Below are positions 36,801 through 48,270 of a DNA stretch of 64,000 bases, one piece after another. This DNA is from Straminergon stramineum (taxonomy: Eukaryota > Streptophyta > Bryopsida > Hypnales > Calliergonaceae), in NCBI GenBank assembly GCA_963920665.1, contig OY987263.1:26152547-26216546 (forward strand), in the 5' to 3' direction. A program made the translations under genes and the position numbers. The notes beneath the pieces were generated by a model. The model made no database searches and had not been told where the DNA came from. It was given only the letters and a program-made list of their open reading frames with translations. How positions within the stretch are numbered: the stretch's first letter is position 1; each line of letters starts with the position of its first letter.

Positions 36801-39800
36801 GGTCCAACATTTCTTCAAGAGGTACATTATGTTTTCTAATTATTTATAGATATTTGTTTCAATTGGCCTTTGCATTTTAGAATAGCTGAAAACAACATTG
36901 CATTGCATTACACAGATTGAAAAGCATTGGACTACAAATGAGGTGCCGGAGATGACCCTTGAAAAACTACAACTCATTGCCATATGCAATATGTTAGCCT
37001 TGCAGAAGACGAAGTTCTTGAAGTGGTGGAACTCCTCCATGCCTTCCCGAGATGCTAGGCGGTTCCCTCCCAAGCCTGTTTCTGAAGAGAAGTTGTTGCC
37101 CTTCCTCAAAAAATGTGTTTGGTGGGCAGGGGTGAGTATTTTTTAAATTTATAAATCTTATGAAAAGTACATGCGTTTCTTGTTTTCATTTGCCACATTA
37201 TTTGGTTTTGAAATTTCTTGGCTTTCCAACAATGTAGAATGAATTAATGAAGTCTTTGTATAGATTGAGGAAGCTGCTCTAGAATACTTCGACAATGTGA
37301 TAAAGAAAGACAACATCAACATTAACATGGCCGCCCCACTTGAGCCGGAGACTCTACTAGAATACATTGAAGGGTGGAGGAGGAAGATTTGGGAGCAAGG
37401 TTTTGGCCCAGTTCTTAAAGGAGCCAATGCTTTCAAAAAATCTGACTCCTTCATGAGCTATGATGGATCAAACCTGGCAGTAAAAAGGGTTATTTTTCGG
37501 TGAGTGTTTGATTTCTTTTAATTTCCTTCCTTTCTAGAGTTGATTTTGATGTAAAATGAGCACTACAAAATTGTAAATCATCACTCTTATGATTCATCAA
37601 AGCATAAAGCACTTCTAGAATTTTCTACCTTGAACCGAAAGTTGGGGTAACATTAGGTTCTCCAAAAAGAACCTTCAGATCCAATGGCTCTTTTGGAGTT
37701 ACTTCTTACTACCCCAACTATTGGTTATGCCATCAATTTCAAAATGTTTAACATGTTACATTCATGATTTTGTTGAAATTACTGTACAATGATGTTTCTC
37801 ATTGTTAGGAGGTCCTTCATGAATGTTTACTAGTGTAGCAATATATTTTCATTTGATATATTATGAAATGTAGTTGCCTTGATATTATACTTTCTAACTT
37901 TAGACTTTCTTGTTCTTTTGTAATTGGCAGTTACTTCAAGCATGAGCTTCTAGCAAAAAATGCTATTGCTCGGGAGGATCTTCCTCCATTCTTGTCCACT
38001 TGGTTGGACCGGAGTGCGTCAGAGTGTATGTACACTTCGAGTCAGCTTCGAACATTTACCACGGCCCATTTAACTGGTGGAGGGTGGTACTTGGATTGTC
38101 CACAGACATTTACTCATCCGTTGGAGGTAGAGTTTAGAAAGTCCTTTGATGGACTTGGGGTTATTGATTTGGATGTACCAGAGTTTGCTGACCTCACGGA
38201 CACTCAGAAAAAGAGGGCCATTGCGAGGAGGATTGTTGCTGACAAGAAGAAAGAGGGCAAAGAACAAGAAGTTCAAGCAAACAAGCAAAAGAAAGAAGTA
38301 GAGCGTTTGGCAAAATTGGCAGAGAAAGAGAAAGAGGCAGAGAAGGAGGGGAAGGGCAAAGGGAAGGGCAAGAAGAAGGTAGAAGGTGTAGACCAAGTTC
38401 TAGCGACTTCTATAGTGGACCAAAGCTCTCAATTGCAAGTTGGATCTCAGAGTGGGTTGAAGAGGAAGGTTGTTCTTGTAGAGTTCACAAAGGATATCGT
38501 CACTCAAGGTACACAAGTCATAGTCCTTAATGACGATGAGGAGGTGAATTCGGAGGAGTTGGTCCTCAACATCTCTATTGTGGACGTCATGGACAATGAG
38601 AAAATTGAAGGACCAAATTGTTATACGAAGGTTGTGGACTTCTTTAAGAAGGTACCCTAATTTATTTCATAGTGCTTAAATTCATTATACTATGAAATTA
38701 CATGAATATTTCCTTTTAGAAGTATTTATTATTTGAATGAAAAATTGTTTGCAGATGTCAGATGGGAAGGCTCGTGTGTATGACAATAATGTCACCCATC
38801 ATCCATCAGTGGACCTCATTCTCTTTGACTGTCAAGAAAATCTACCTGTACCGGGGGTGTCTTTTCCGGCAACTCACGTGCCTACATGGAACTGAGACGT
38901 AGAGTATGAGGCCATAGCAATGGCATTTTTTTTTGTAGAGAAGCATTTGCAAGACCATGGTTGCATCATTGTCTTTCATTCATGGAGCGCCGATGAGAAA
39001 GGCGTCATTGCAGGACTATGTGAGTCGTACCCCACATTTGTGAAGAAGAAGGAGTGGATGGGTATGAATCGTGTGCACTTGACCTCGGCTTTGGACAAGA
39101 CCACCACGGTAAATTTTTCACAATTATTCACAATTTATTGGGCACTTGACATTGTCTACTTTTGTTCATTCATATCTAATGTGTATTTTGTTCCTATTCT
39201 TACAGACTTTAAAGTTTGGCATCACCCTCCTGGTGAAAGACCTTGGCAAGAGAGGAAAATCGAATTTCTCTTTCAAGCGCTCACCATCAATGTTGAAGGC
39301 AAAAGTGGACATTAGACGAGACGACATTTTGATCAACTACACCACAGAGGAGACCATGTTGATGAATGAGGCAACATCATTGCCGTGGCGAGGGGCTCGA
39401 GAGAAAGATGCAAGATTTTACCAATTCATCATTGAAGGGACAATTGAAGAAGGCGATTTGGTTCTGGATTGCACAGCATCTACAGATAAGTTTTGAATCC
39501 AAAAATTGTGAGCTTAAATTCAAATATGCATATAAAATCATTCAAGTAATAAATTGTTTGATATTCATCACAGGTGCTTCTATTACGGCATGTCGTGGGA
39601 CGGGGTGCCACATCGTAGCTTTGGAGGAGGATGAAGAAATTTTTGAAGCCCTTCTTTTGCCCATGCAAAAGCCAACTCCTACTGTGGTGGCAGTTGAAGT
39701 CAATGATCCGCCAACTGAGGTTCCAAAATCACAAGATCCAAATGCCATGAATGTGGTACCTCGGAAGTTCATTCAGAGGGATAGACCTAGTAAGTAAGTT

Positions 39801-40339
39801 TAAAGATTTGTGAAAGCTTTGTGTGTATGGGACTTCTAATGTTTAATGAATCTAACAATGAATCATTCTTGTTTGCAATGCCAAGGGGTTGATGTCAACA
39901 GATGCAATGATGAAGAAGCGAAGACTTCTCTTGAGTCCAGAGAAGTCATTTGATCTTCTAATGTATGCCAAGCAAATGGCATCGGCATTTGCGGAGTTTG
40001 GTTGCTCTAAACCTAAACCCCGTAAACATACATATGCTTTCAATGTTCTAGAGTTCATAGACGGATCGGCATCTGAGGGTAGAGAGACATCAGATTCCTC
40101 TATCAATGAGGATTCTGCGACAAAGTCCAGTGCGACCTAAACTTATGAGATTGACATATCTCATGAGTCAAACTATAAACTATTATGTGTTCATTTTTAT
40201 TATGATTGGATTTGTGTGTTTTATGGCTACATTTTGGATAGTTGGATGGATGAGATTTATTTTTCTTTCCATTCTTCCATTGCTTGACATTTCTTTAATT
40301 GTGTGCAAATCACAGGGTCTAAACCATAAATAGAGGGTG

Positions 40340-40935
40340 TAAAATGGGACCAAAAAATCATCCCAACCAAAGTGTCTTCATAAAATTAATATAGGTTTAG
40401 GGTTAGTATGTTCATACCAACCAAACTATCTATCCAAAACAATAGGGTGTCAAAATTAAAAATAAGATCACAACCATCAAAGTGTCTTTTAAATATTATA
40501 TGATGTTAAATAAAAAGGTCCACACCAATCAAATTGTCTTAACCAAAAAAATAGGGTGTGAAAACAAAATTCATGCAAAGTAAAAAGCCCAAGTGTTGGG
40601 ATCCTTGCATACAAAATTAAATTAACATCCACCACCACCGTAAACCCAAAAAAAATAGGGTGTAAAAATGAAAAAACATTCACCCCAAACAAAGTATCTT
40701 CATAAAAATAATAGGGTGTGGAAAGTAGTATATTCACCCCAATTGAAAAGTCTAAATCTTTAAAACAAAATTGGGTGTGAAACACAAAAAATTATTCACA
40801 CCACCAAAAATGTCTTAACCAAAAAATAGGGTGTAAAATGGAGAAATAGATTCACAACCAGCAAAGTGCCTAAACCAATAAAATTGGGTGTCTTATTGTA
40901 ATTACAAGGGTGTGAAATATGACGCATATAGGGGG
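40340..40935. repeat. Degenerate subterminal tandem repeats of the MULE
   Basis: About nine units of 55-75 bp share the core CAAAGTGTCTTAACC then A-rich then TAGGGTGTGAAA. They lie just inside the right end of the MULE, downstream of the cargo gene. Such subterminal repeats often bind transposase in other superfamilies; that role here is a guess. Confidence 0.65.
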
Positions 40936-41084
40936 CACTATAAAATATTCAAACAACAACTCAATCAAATTCAAATGTTGGTACTTTTTTTTTTTTAAAT
41001 ATGTAAGTCACTTCTAATTTGGACAAAATTAACTAATATTTCCCAAAATTTAAAATTTTGTACATCCACGGCCATAGGTCCGTC

Positions 41085-41170
41085 ACACTTTTTTCTTGGA
41101 AATTTTTTCCCGCTCACAGGCTCATAGGCTCATAAGCTCACACTCACAGGCTTGCCTGCTAGCAACCCTG
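41085..41170 (-). repeat. Right terminal inverted repeat of the giant MULE
   Basis: Ending TTGCCTGCTAGCAACCCTG, it is the inverse of the left end, with GCTCACAGGCTCATAGGCTC repeats just inside and a TTTTTTCTTGG stretch further in. The target duplicate GTTGTACTGG follows directly at 41,171. Confidence 0.75.
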
Positions 41171-42938
41171 GTTGTACTGGAGATCTGAAAGGCAGTAGAC
41201 ATTTGCTTTTGGACCTAGTATCGAAATCCTGAAACTTTTTGTTCCCATGCAGAGAGTGGAGGCAAAGTTGCTTGTGAAGGACTGGGAAGGAGCCGTGGCT
41301 GATTTCAAGGCCGCTATTCAGCAAAATCCACAGGTTAGTAGACCGAGTTTACTTCAAAATTTCAAAGAGTCCAGTAGTAGCATAGAAGTTATAACCAGAT
41401 TTGAGTAATTGTGTGTGTTTTCCAATTTATGCACCAAGGACTCCTGATAGTTCGTCTTTTGACATTTGTCGAGATTTATAATGTGAGCTATGCATCAGTT
41501 GGGAGATGTGGAACTCTCGATTGTCCCAAGGAACTAGTTGGGTTAAATTTCTAACAAAAGCACTGCACATACTTGGCATTTTCAGGACGGTGATCTTAGG
41601 GAGGGTCTTCATAGAGCCAAGCATGCTTTGAAACTGAGCAAACACAAGGACTAGTACAAAATACTTGGATTATCAAATACAACATCGGCAATTGAGATTA
41701 AAAAAGCTTATAAAAGACTTGCACTCCAATGGCATTCTGATAAGAATTAGGATAACAAAGAAGCAACTGAAGTTAAGTTCTATGAAGTTATTGAGGCTTA
41801 TGAGGTGATTTTCGATCCCTTAGCCCTCATGCGGTTAACTTAATCCACTTATGTGTATTTACCTACATTGACCCTCTACATACCATATCAGAAATTGGCT
41901 CACTTAATTACGCTTGTTTAATATATTTTATTTGGTGCTTCATTGTTTACCTTTAGGATGTTGATCAACATTCCAATGATTGGACGGCACAATATGTAGT
42001 AGATTTTTGTTATTTGTAGGATCTAGAATATTTGATTTATGCTATGTTGTTGTGCTACCAAGGTATTCTTCATTTATGAGTGCTTCTATTGGATTTATTT
42101 TTGTTCCAGGTGCTTGGGGATGAAAAGAAGAGGGAAAGGTATGATAGGGGGGAGGACTTGGAGGAGGAGCATGGCGATCTGACTTTCTTAATGCTCTTCA
42201 GGTCTGCCATCTTGTTCCATCAGGCTTCCCCAAATTCTAGTTTAAATGCAAAGGAAGCAATCACTGACAAGAGGCGGGTCAAAGAGGATGACAACACTGA
42301 AACGGAAGCTCTGAGAAGTGCATACATATTTCATTTCCTCCTACGATTGGTAAGTTTTTGAAGTTAATAGTTTCTTATACCAATGAAGACGAACCCTATT
42401 TTTTGGGGTTCTGCCGTTTTCTAGCAGATTAACTAGTGATCATTGTCATTTCTATGTAGGCATAATGTGGATTGAATTTATTGTCTTCATTTAGTCTGAA
42501 AGTATAATGTCACTATCTTTCTTCTATGGTGTGTAGGAAACAACTTTTACAGGAAAGGATTTGATGGAGGCATAGAAACATACAAGAACTTGTTTGCCTT
42601 GCAAGTTCAGGAAGTGTTTATTCTTAACTTTTGCTAGCATATATAATGCAGTGCTCATTACATTTTAGATTGTATGGAGTAATAGTTCGAGTTCTAGAAA
42701 TGTGTAGTGATTTTGAACCTTGAGCATATTGAAATAGCCATGATAGAATTGAATGCACACCATGCCATATTGAGGAACAAAATATAATGCTTATACAAAG
42801 CCTGTAACTATACAATATATAAAATGTCTTTTACAAACCTATGTAGGTCATGCTTGGACCCATGTATTGATGAAAACTTTACACAGATTTATAACTATGT
42901 TGGGATCAAGTAAAGAAGGGTACTTAGCTATAGAACCA

Positions 42939-45530
42939 TTAGGAATTGTAATTGTTGGGTGGAGGCATTGCAGAGAAAGGGAAGTTTGTAGAGTTTGCAA
43001 AATCTCTATAAATTACAGGTTGAGAACTACTTGGGTTTGCTAATGTAGAGGGCAGGCAAGATGAGTGCATAATCGGAGGTGTCATTTGTGGAGGAGGGAG
43101 CTAACCTGTTGCTGCAAGGAAGGCTAGGTATGAATCATAGCTAGGAACTTGTGTGTTAAAGGTTGCTTGTCCTAATGTAGGGGGTACAACTCCAATGGGC
43201 GTCAACCATGGCATCCTTGGTTCTATGCCTCCTATGGTGTGTGATATTGGTACCTGCAGTGAATTGAAGGCAGATGGACCAGCAGACAGATTTCTTGATG
43301 ATCCTTCACCATCCCTTGTTGTAGGAGGTAAGTCTCTCATATTCCTTGGTTGACCTCCTCTAGTAGCTGTAGATGATCTTTTTGCCTTCTTTGCTTGTTG
43401 TTGACTTAATTTTTCAGCTCTTGCTTGCTCTCGTTGTCTTCTTCTCTCACACACTTGTAGCTTCTCCTCCTCCTTCCTTTGTTTCCTCTCTTCACGCTCT
43501 TTAGCTTTCTTCTCCTTGTCTTTCCTTTTTTCCTCCATTGCTATATTCCTTTCAAGTGCTTGTTGCTAAAACTCTTTTTCAGTGAGAATAATTGATTTCG
43601 CCCAATCAAAGTGTACTTGTTCACCATTTCGTCTCTGCCTAGCAGCCCTCATTGGTGGCAGGGTCAAAAATTCGGTGATGGAGGGATTGGGGTTGCCTTC
43701 ATCAACTTGCAATATTGAGGGCTGATCCTCATTGTCATCGTCTTCTTCTATACACTCTAGCTGAATGTAGTAGTGAACTGTCTTCTCTTGGAGCTGGGTT
43801 GGGATTCCTTCTTCAAATATGGTGGAACTATCTTTACACAAGTCTTCTTGCACAGTAGCATCTTCTTGTGGAAAAAGCTCAGATGGTGTCATCTTGTCAT
43901 CCATAGCATGCTCATTGAAAGGTACTATCCCTGTACATTGAAAAGCTTTTTGTATGTTGGCTTTAGTCAAAGCTTTTCGGAGCCCTAAAGATGCCCACTA
44001 TGCCAATAGTTGCTTGTTGGCTGCCTTATTCACTTGATTGCGTTGAGTCCACCAGTCACTATATGCCCTAAACGCATTTTTGAACAGTTTGAATATGCAA
44101 ACATCCAAAGGTTGCAATGCGTGACTTGTGTGGGAAGGAAGAGTAATCATGTCCAAGCCCATTTCGTGAGCCTCCTAAACTACATCCAATGTGATGTGTG
44201 AGCTATGGCCGTCCAAGATTAGAAGATGGCGCATCTCAGGTGATATCCCCCCTCTCTCTTGTACACACTTCTTGAAATGGGCTAGCCAAGCATAGAATAT
44301 TGTGGATGTCATCCAGGCTTTTGGCTGCATAGCCATGCATGCTCCATCTTCACACAGCTTAATATAATCTTCCCGAACTCGTTTTCCTTTGAAGATGTAC
44401 AAATTAGGTATAGATGTCCCAGCAACGTTTATACATACCAAGACTTAACACCACTCTCTTTCATCAAGGATAATGGAATGAACAGATGTGCTACTTGTGC
44501 GTGCTATAACTTTGACACCACCATTTCTTCCAGCTTGGCAGCTTGTTTCGTCACAATTCCAAATCCGATTTGGAGCATAGTGATGTTTATCAGTAAGTGT
44601 CTTCAAATTCTCATAGAAACTTCGAACATTTTCTGGACACAGGCCTTTAGCTCGAGTTACTTCAAGGGGTTGAGACACTCTCAGAGAGAATTCGGGATGT
44701 CGTTTTCTAAACCATCGAACCCATCCTCTGCTTGGCATGCCGTTATCATCCCATGGTGTGGAACGATTCTTTGTGATTTCCCTGACCTTAACATGCAAGT
44801 TAAACATAGTGATGGGGTGCCCTAAATCTGTTAATTTGAAGCACCAATTAAGAAGCTCCTCTTCTTCCTCCTTTGATAGAACTAGTGAAGCTCCACGCTT
44901 ACGGCTTTGAGTAGAGCAGTACACATGTCCACGAAGTGATGTATGAGGTATTCCAAAAACTGATGAAGCTGTTTTGGTCTTCATTCCATTTTCTATTGCT
45001 TGGAGAGCTACCTGTAATTGCTGATATGTCCAATTCCCATTCTTTCGTCTCCTATTTCTATGTCTTGGACATCCTCCTTTCTTCTGTAAATTGTTGTGGT
45101 TGATGTTTTCAAGTGGGGTGGGTTGTTCCTGTCCTCTCTCTACAAATTCAATAGGAGCAGGAGTGGAGTTCATGTCAATTGCACCAGAAGTAGGACATGT
45201 ACCTTGGGTTCTGCATGGAGCTTCAACTGGATTCTTTTGCAACAAATTTGGTCGACTCCTGTTGCAGTGCCTTGTTGATCTGGCCCCTTCTTTCTTCTTG
45301 TTCCAATCTTGTTCATTCCTCTTTTTTGTTGGTCTAGTGCGGTTACTTCTGTCTGCTATGGAATGCTTCTGTCCTTGGCACCTGATTTCCTCAGAGTAAC
45401 AAATATTACTTGCATCTTCAAATCCTTCAGCATTGCTATCATCACTATTGTCCACTGTTTCATCTGAGGTGTTTTCCTCATAGTCTGATCCATTGGGAAA
45501 TCCTTGAAGTTCTCCTTTTTCTACTACCAT
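42939..45530 (-). pseudogene. Pogo/Tigger-type (DDE_1) transposase, decayed
   Basis: One long uninterrupted-by-introns frame runs from ATG at 45,530 to TAA at 42,939 (about 864 codons), broken only by in-frame stops: TAA 44,445, TAG 44,175, TAG 43,998, TAG 43,566 and TAG 43,101. Order of regions: acidic and basic N-terminus; a Psq-type helix-turn-helix (NWTYQQLQVALQAIENGMKT); a CENP-B/Tc5-type second HTH ending near RWFRKRHPEF; and a DDE_1 catalytic core with IWNCDET, then LILDGHSSH, then LPSHTSHALQPLD. The C-terminus has a Lys/Glu-rich coil. No shift of frame is needed. Terminal repeats of the parent element were not found. It lies on the opposite strand just 3' of the DnaJ pseudogene. Confidence 0.85.
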
Positions 45531-45799
45531 ATTTTTAGCTGAGAATGCACACGACCTCAAGAAATATTCACAATTGAAAAACTTCGAAATCTCTCAAGAA
45601 AGCCCACTTCTTGCACTATGTCTCTATGGAAACGAATGTAAATACACGATTGCAAGAGCTAATCTTACTTACGAAGAGCCAACTAAAATCACTAAGCTTC
45701 AAATTGAAAATGAAGACTTGAACAAGGAGAAGGAATTGTGCTCAATTGTTGCTAAAAGGCACCTAGAAGCGGCCTCCAGTGATCATAATTGCAAGTGAG

Positions 45800-46280
45800 G
45801 GTGTACTAATATATTGCCGCCACTGTTAATAAAACTATCAATTAGATTTAGCTAATTTGTCCTTTTAAGTACTGTCAAGTAGTTATGTGCCTCTGCATGA
45901 ATCATAGTCCATGAAGTGGAAATTAGTTACCTGAACAACATGTTGTTAAACACATTAGTGTCTCAAATATGGGTTTAATTACCGCCGAATTTGTTTAGTG
46001 ACGGCTCTAACATGTTCACACTATGCATAAAATGTGGATTGCAAGACCCCCATATTTTATAGTAAACACTGAAAGATGGTTTTAAGACCACTCTATTGTT
46101 ACTTTTAAGTGTTTTTCATAGGTGCGAAAAAGGGTACAGGGACGCTTTGGGGTGTTTTCATCTTATACTGTGAAAATGGGGGGGGGGTGTCAAGAATGGA
46201 TCAACTACCTTATCTAAGTTTATCCCTACTTTTCACTTGGTGCGTTGCCCAATAATGAGATTCCTCACTTCACACCTCAT
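45800..46280. other. No recognisable gene; upstream flank of the pogo gene
   Basis: AT-rich, with a G run near 46,180. The outer end of the pogo element probably lies here but I could not find a TA-flanked inverted repeat. Confidence 0.4.
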
Positions 46281-48270
46281 CAATAATGAAAGTTAGTGTA
46301 AACTACACTAATTGATTAATAAATGCTATAAGTCTCTCCTTTTGATGAACATTTGTACCAACTATGCTTACAAAGATTCCCTTCTTCAAGTAGATATGAT
46401 ATTTGTGCTCTTGGTAATAATCAAGATTCATTAAAAGTAAAACTTATAACTTAACTTATAGAATTCCCAAATCAAGCACTGTGGTTACATTAACTAGATT
46501 TTATGATTAGTGTAGTGGTCCCTGTTTCAAATGAGCCTGCCATGCAAATCCGGATCCATCCCCTTCAAACACCAGCTTCACTCTAGATTTGGACTCCAAA
46601 GAAACGGACAACAAAATGAGGATAAGTTCACCGAACGTGTTCCTTTCACTTCGATTTCTTCCTTCGAAAAGTGGATTTAAGAAAGGAAAAGAATGTTGTT
46701 CATCACTTCATCTTGAGGAGCCTATGACTTGCTTTGGAAGTGAGGATGTCACGCATGTCGGTCGATAAGGCTTTTCGCGCAATACTCCGTAGTAAAGCCC
46801 AAAGAAAAAACAAGAAGTTAAATAATGCATGTGATTTGATTTTTATTATGATATTGTTGATGAGTTACTTTACAGGACACACGTGCTCGGGTTTCGAACC
46901 AGTCTTGATTCTTGACCTCTTCTTGTAGGGCTTACAGACATTGACCCCCAAATTGGACACGCCCATAACTTAATCGACGCTACGGCAGTAGAAACCAAGC
47001 ATATTCAATAATATAAAATATACAAATTATTTTTACTGGTTCTCACTGAAAAATCGTGAAAGAGGATTCCAACACACTTCGATATGCCCGAATTGGACAA
47101 CATATGAATAAGTTATGATTTTTTAAAGTACATAGTCTAGTTGTACTAAAAATCAATAACAAATACTTTTAGACTTTCATATTTTGATTGTGTACATCTT
47201 GTATAATCAATATCTAGATTCTTGTAAAAAAATTTAGTACAAATGTCGGTGTTGGTTTTTAAGCAATCTCGTTAGTGGTTGTACATACTTTAGTAAGTTA
47301 ATAGATTTTTTCTTGCAAAAATGGGGGCCAAACACTTTCTATCCAACCTTTTGATTGGCGAGGACCATGACAAGGAAATTAAGAATCCTTTTTGATATTT
47401 TCTCTTTCCATGAACTCTCCCAAATCCCTTAGGTGGAAATCCAATTGGTAGGTTTCAGAGCACATTGACACATTATATAATTCAATGTTATTTCTATACA
47501 AAAACTTTGGTGGATTTCATAGTCCAACATCAATGGTCAAGGTTACTATTAAATTGGAAAAATGAGAATGTTAATGTAAAATGTTTAGGTGCTCAAATCT
47601 ATTCTCAAAATTAGACAAATTCTAGAATCTATAGTTTCTAATAGTCTATGAAGTCAAAAAGCTTTTAAAACTTTAGGAATCTACATTGTACAAAGATTTG
47701 GATTTCATAAGATTTTTGACACATTCCTATAGTAGTCTAATTGATTTTTACAATTGATTTTTTTTTAAATTCCATTTTATTCTCGCTTTCCTAAAAATTG
47801 ATAGTTTTTGATCATTTATGCCCAAAATATACATAGTCTAATCCTTTAGGAGTTATGGTAAGAGGATTCAAAGTCTTATAATGTAGTTTCAAGATTTTAA
47901 ATAATAAATCTCGTAATCTAATTTGCCATGATACAAGAATTTCATGCTTTCTTAACTTTGAACACAAATATCTTGCAATCTAATTGGTTAAATTTCTAAA
48001 AACTTCCACACATTTGTATACTAGTCTATTGTAAGATGCTATGATCATATAAGCTAAAATAATAATTTTTAAAATTATTTACTATTTGCACTAGAAATAA
48101 TTGTTTTGAACATTTTTTGAAGAAAAAATGGCCTAGGCTCTAAGTTGTTTGTTAATTGTTTGACAAATTGAGAAGGAATGTTGAATTTGAGCACTAGGTG
48201 ATGTGGTTGAGTACAATGAGGTGGGTAGACTCATTATCGACACTCATCCAACTATTAAGACCTTTTCTCC

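Larger units (their letters stand above)
28426..39953 (+). pseudogene. ParB-like plus amino-methyltransferase-like protein, MULE cargo (pseudogene)
   Basis: Exons with matching splice phases: 28,426-28,617; 34,904-35,065; 35,536-36,201; 36,319-36,511; 36,627-36,821; 36,916-37,131; 37,264-37,499; 37,931-38,651; 38,755-39,108; 39,206-39,485; 39,574-39,789; 39,886-39,953. About 1,165 residues. Near 36,040 it reads FFVCDRNHRLQAW, like the ParB/sulfiredoxin DGxHRxxA motif with G changed to R. A Lys/Glu-rich coiled segment lies at 38,200-38,380. The last exons hold SVDLILFDCQENLPVP (motif IV position, DPPY not conserved), GCIIVFHSW, and then GDLVLDCTASTGASITACRG (motif I, AdoMet binding). Motif IV before motif I is the permuted beta class of DNA N6-adenine/N4-cytosine methylases. 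Breaks: a net +1 frameshift at about 35,795-35,815, TGA at 38,893-38,895, and donor ATAAGT instead of GTAAGT at 39,486. An alternative 3' frame reaches 40,140. Function is inferred. Confidence 0.6.
22468..41170. mobile_element. Giant MULE (18.7 kb) carrying transposase and methyltransferase-like genes
   Basis: The 10-mer GTTGTACTGG occurs at 22,458-22,467 and 41,171-41,180, immediately outside imperfect inverted ends (CAACGATGCTAGCATGCGAGC's first 20 bases versus CAGGGTTGCTAGCAGGCAAG, about 16 of 21 matching). GAGC(C/T)TGTGAGC motifs repeat further inside on both sides. A 9-10 bp target duplication and a MULE-type transposase inside agree on the Mutator superfamily. Contents: transposase pseudogene (minus, 23,637-27,719), intergenic region, multi-exon methyltransferase-like gene (plus, 28,426-39,953), palindrome array (31.0-33.9 kb) and subterminal tandem repeats (40.3-40.9 kb). 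It is inserted in an intron of the DnaJ pseudogene. Confidence 0.82.
21413..42590 (+). pseudogene. Decayed P58IPK/DNAJC3-type TPR and J-domain co-chaperone
   Basis: Exons with GT-AG borders lie at 21,413-21,573, 21,706-21,799, 22,057-22,269, 41,253-41,333, 41,586-41,804 and 42,110 onward. They encode TPR repeats (LDPEHGELKK; GLCKALVQLGRGKDALTHCS; EAKLLVKDWEGAVADFKAA) then a J domain ([20 protein letters not shown] ... EAYEVLGDEKKRERYDRGED), in the order of plant ER P58IPK. The N-terminal TPRs are not seen. It is broken by TGA at 21,416, TAG at 21,758, TAG at 41,652 (expected Trp) and TAG at 41,748. The HPD catalytic motif reads HSD. A faint GFDGG-like tail lies near 42,560. The fourth intron holds an 18.7 kb MULE; without it the intron would be about 270 bp. 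Confidence 0.85.

Noticed and set aside
38070..38396. Minus-strand Leu/Phe-rich frame resembling a membrane protein
   Set aside because: It is antisense to the Lys/Glu-rich linker of the cargo gene, and the hydrophobicity follows from that codon content.
39889..40140. The 83-codon frame as the last exon of the cargo gene
   Set aside because: The GTAAGT donor at 39,790 with the acceptor at 39,885 gives a different phase that stops at 39,953; I keep the longer frame only as an alternative.
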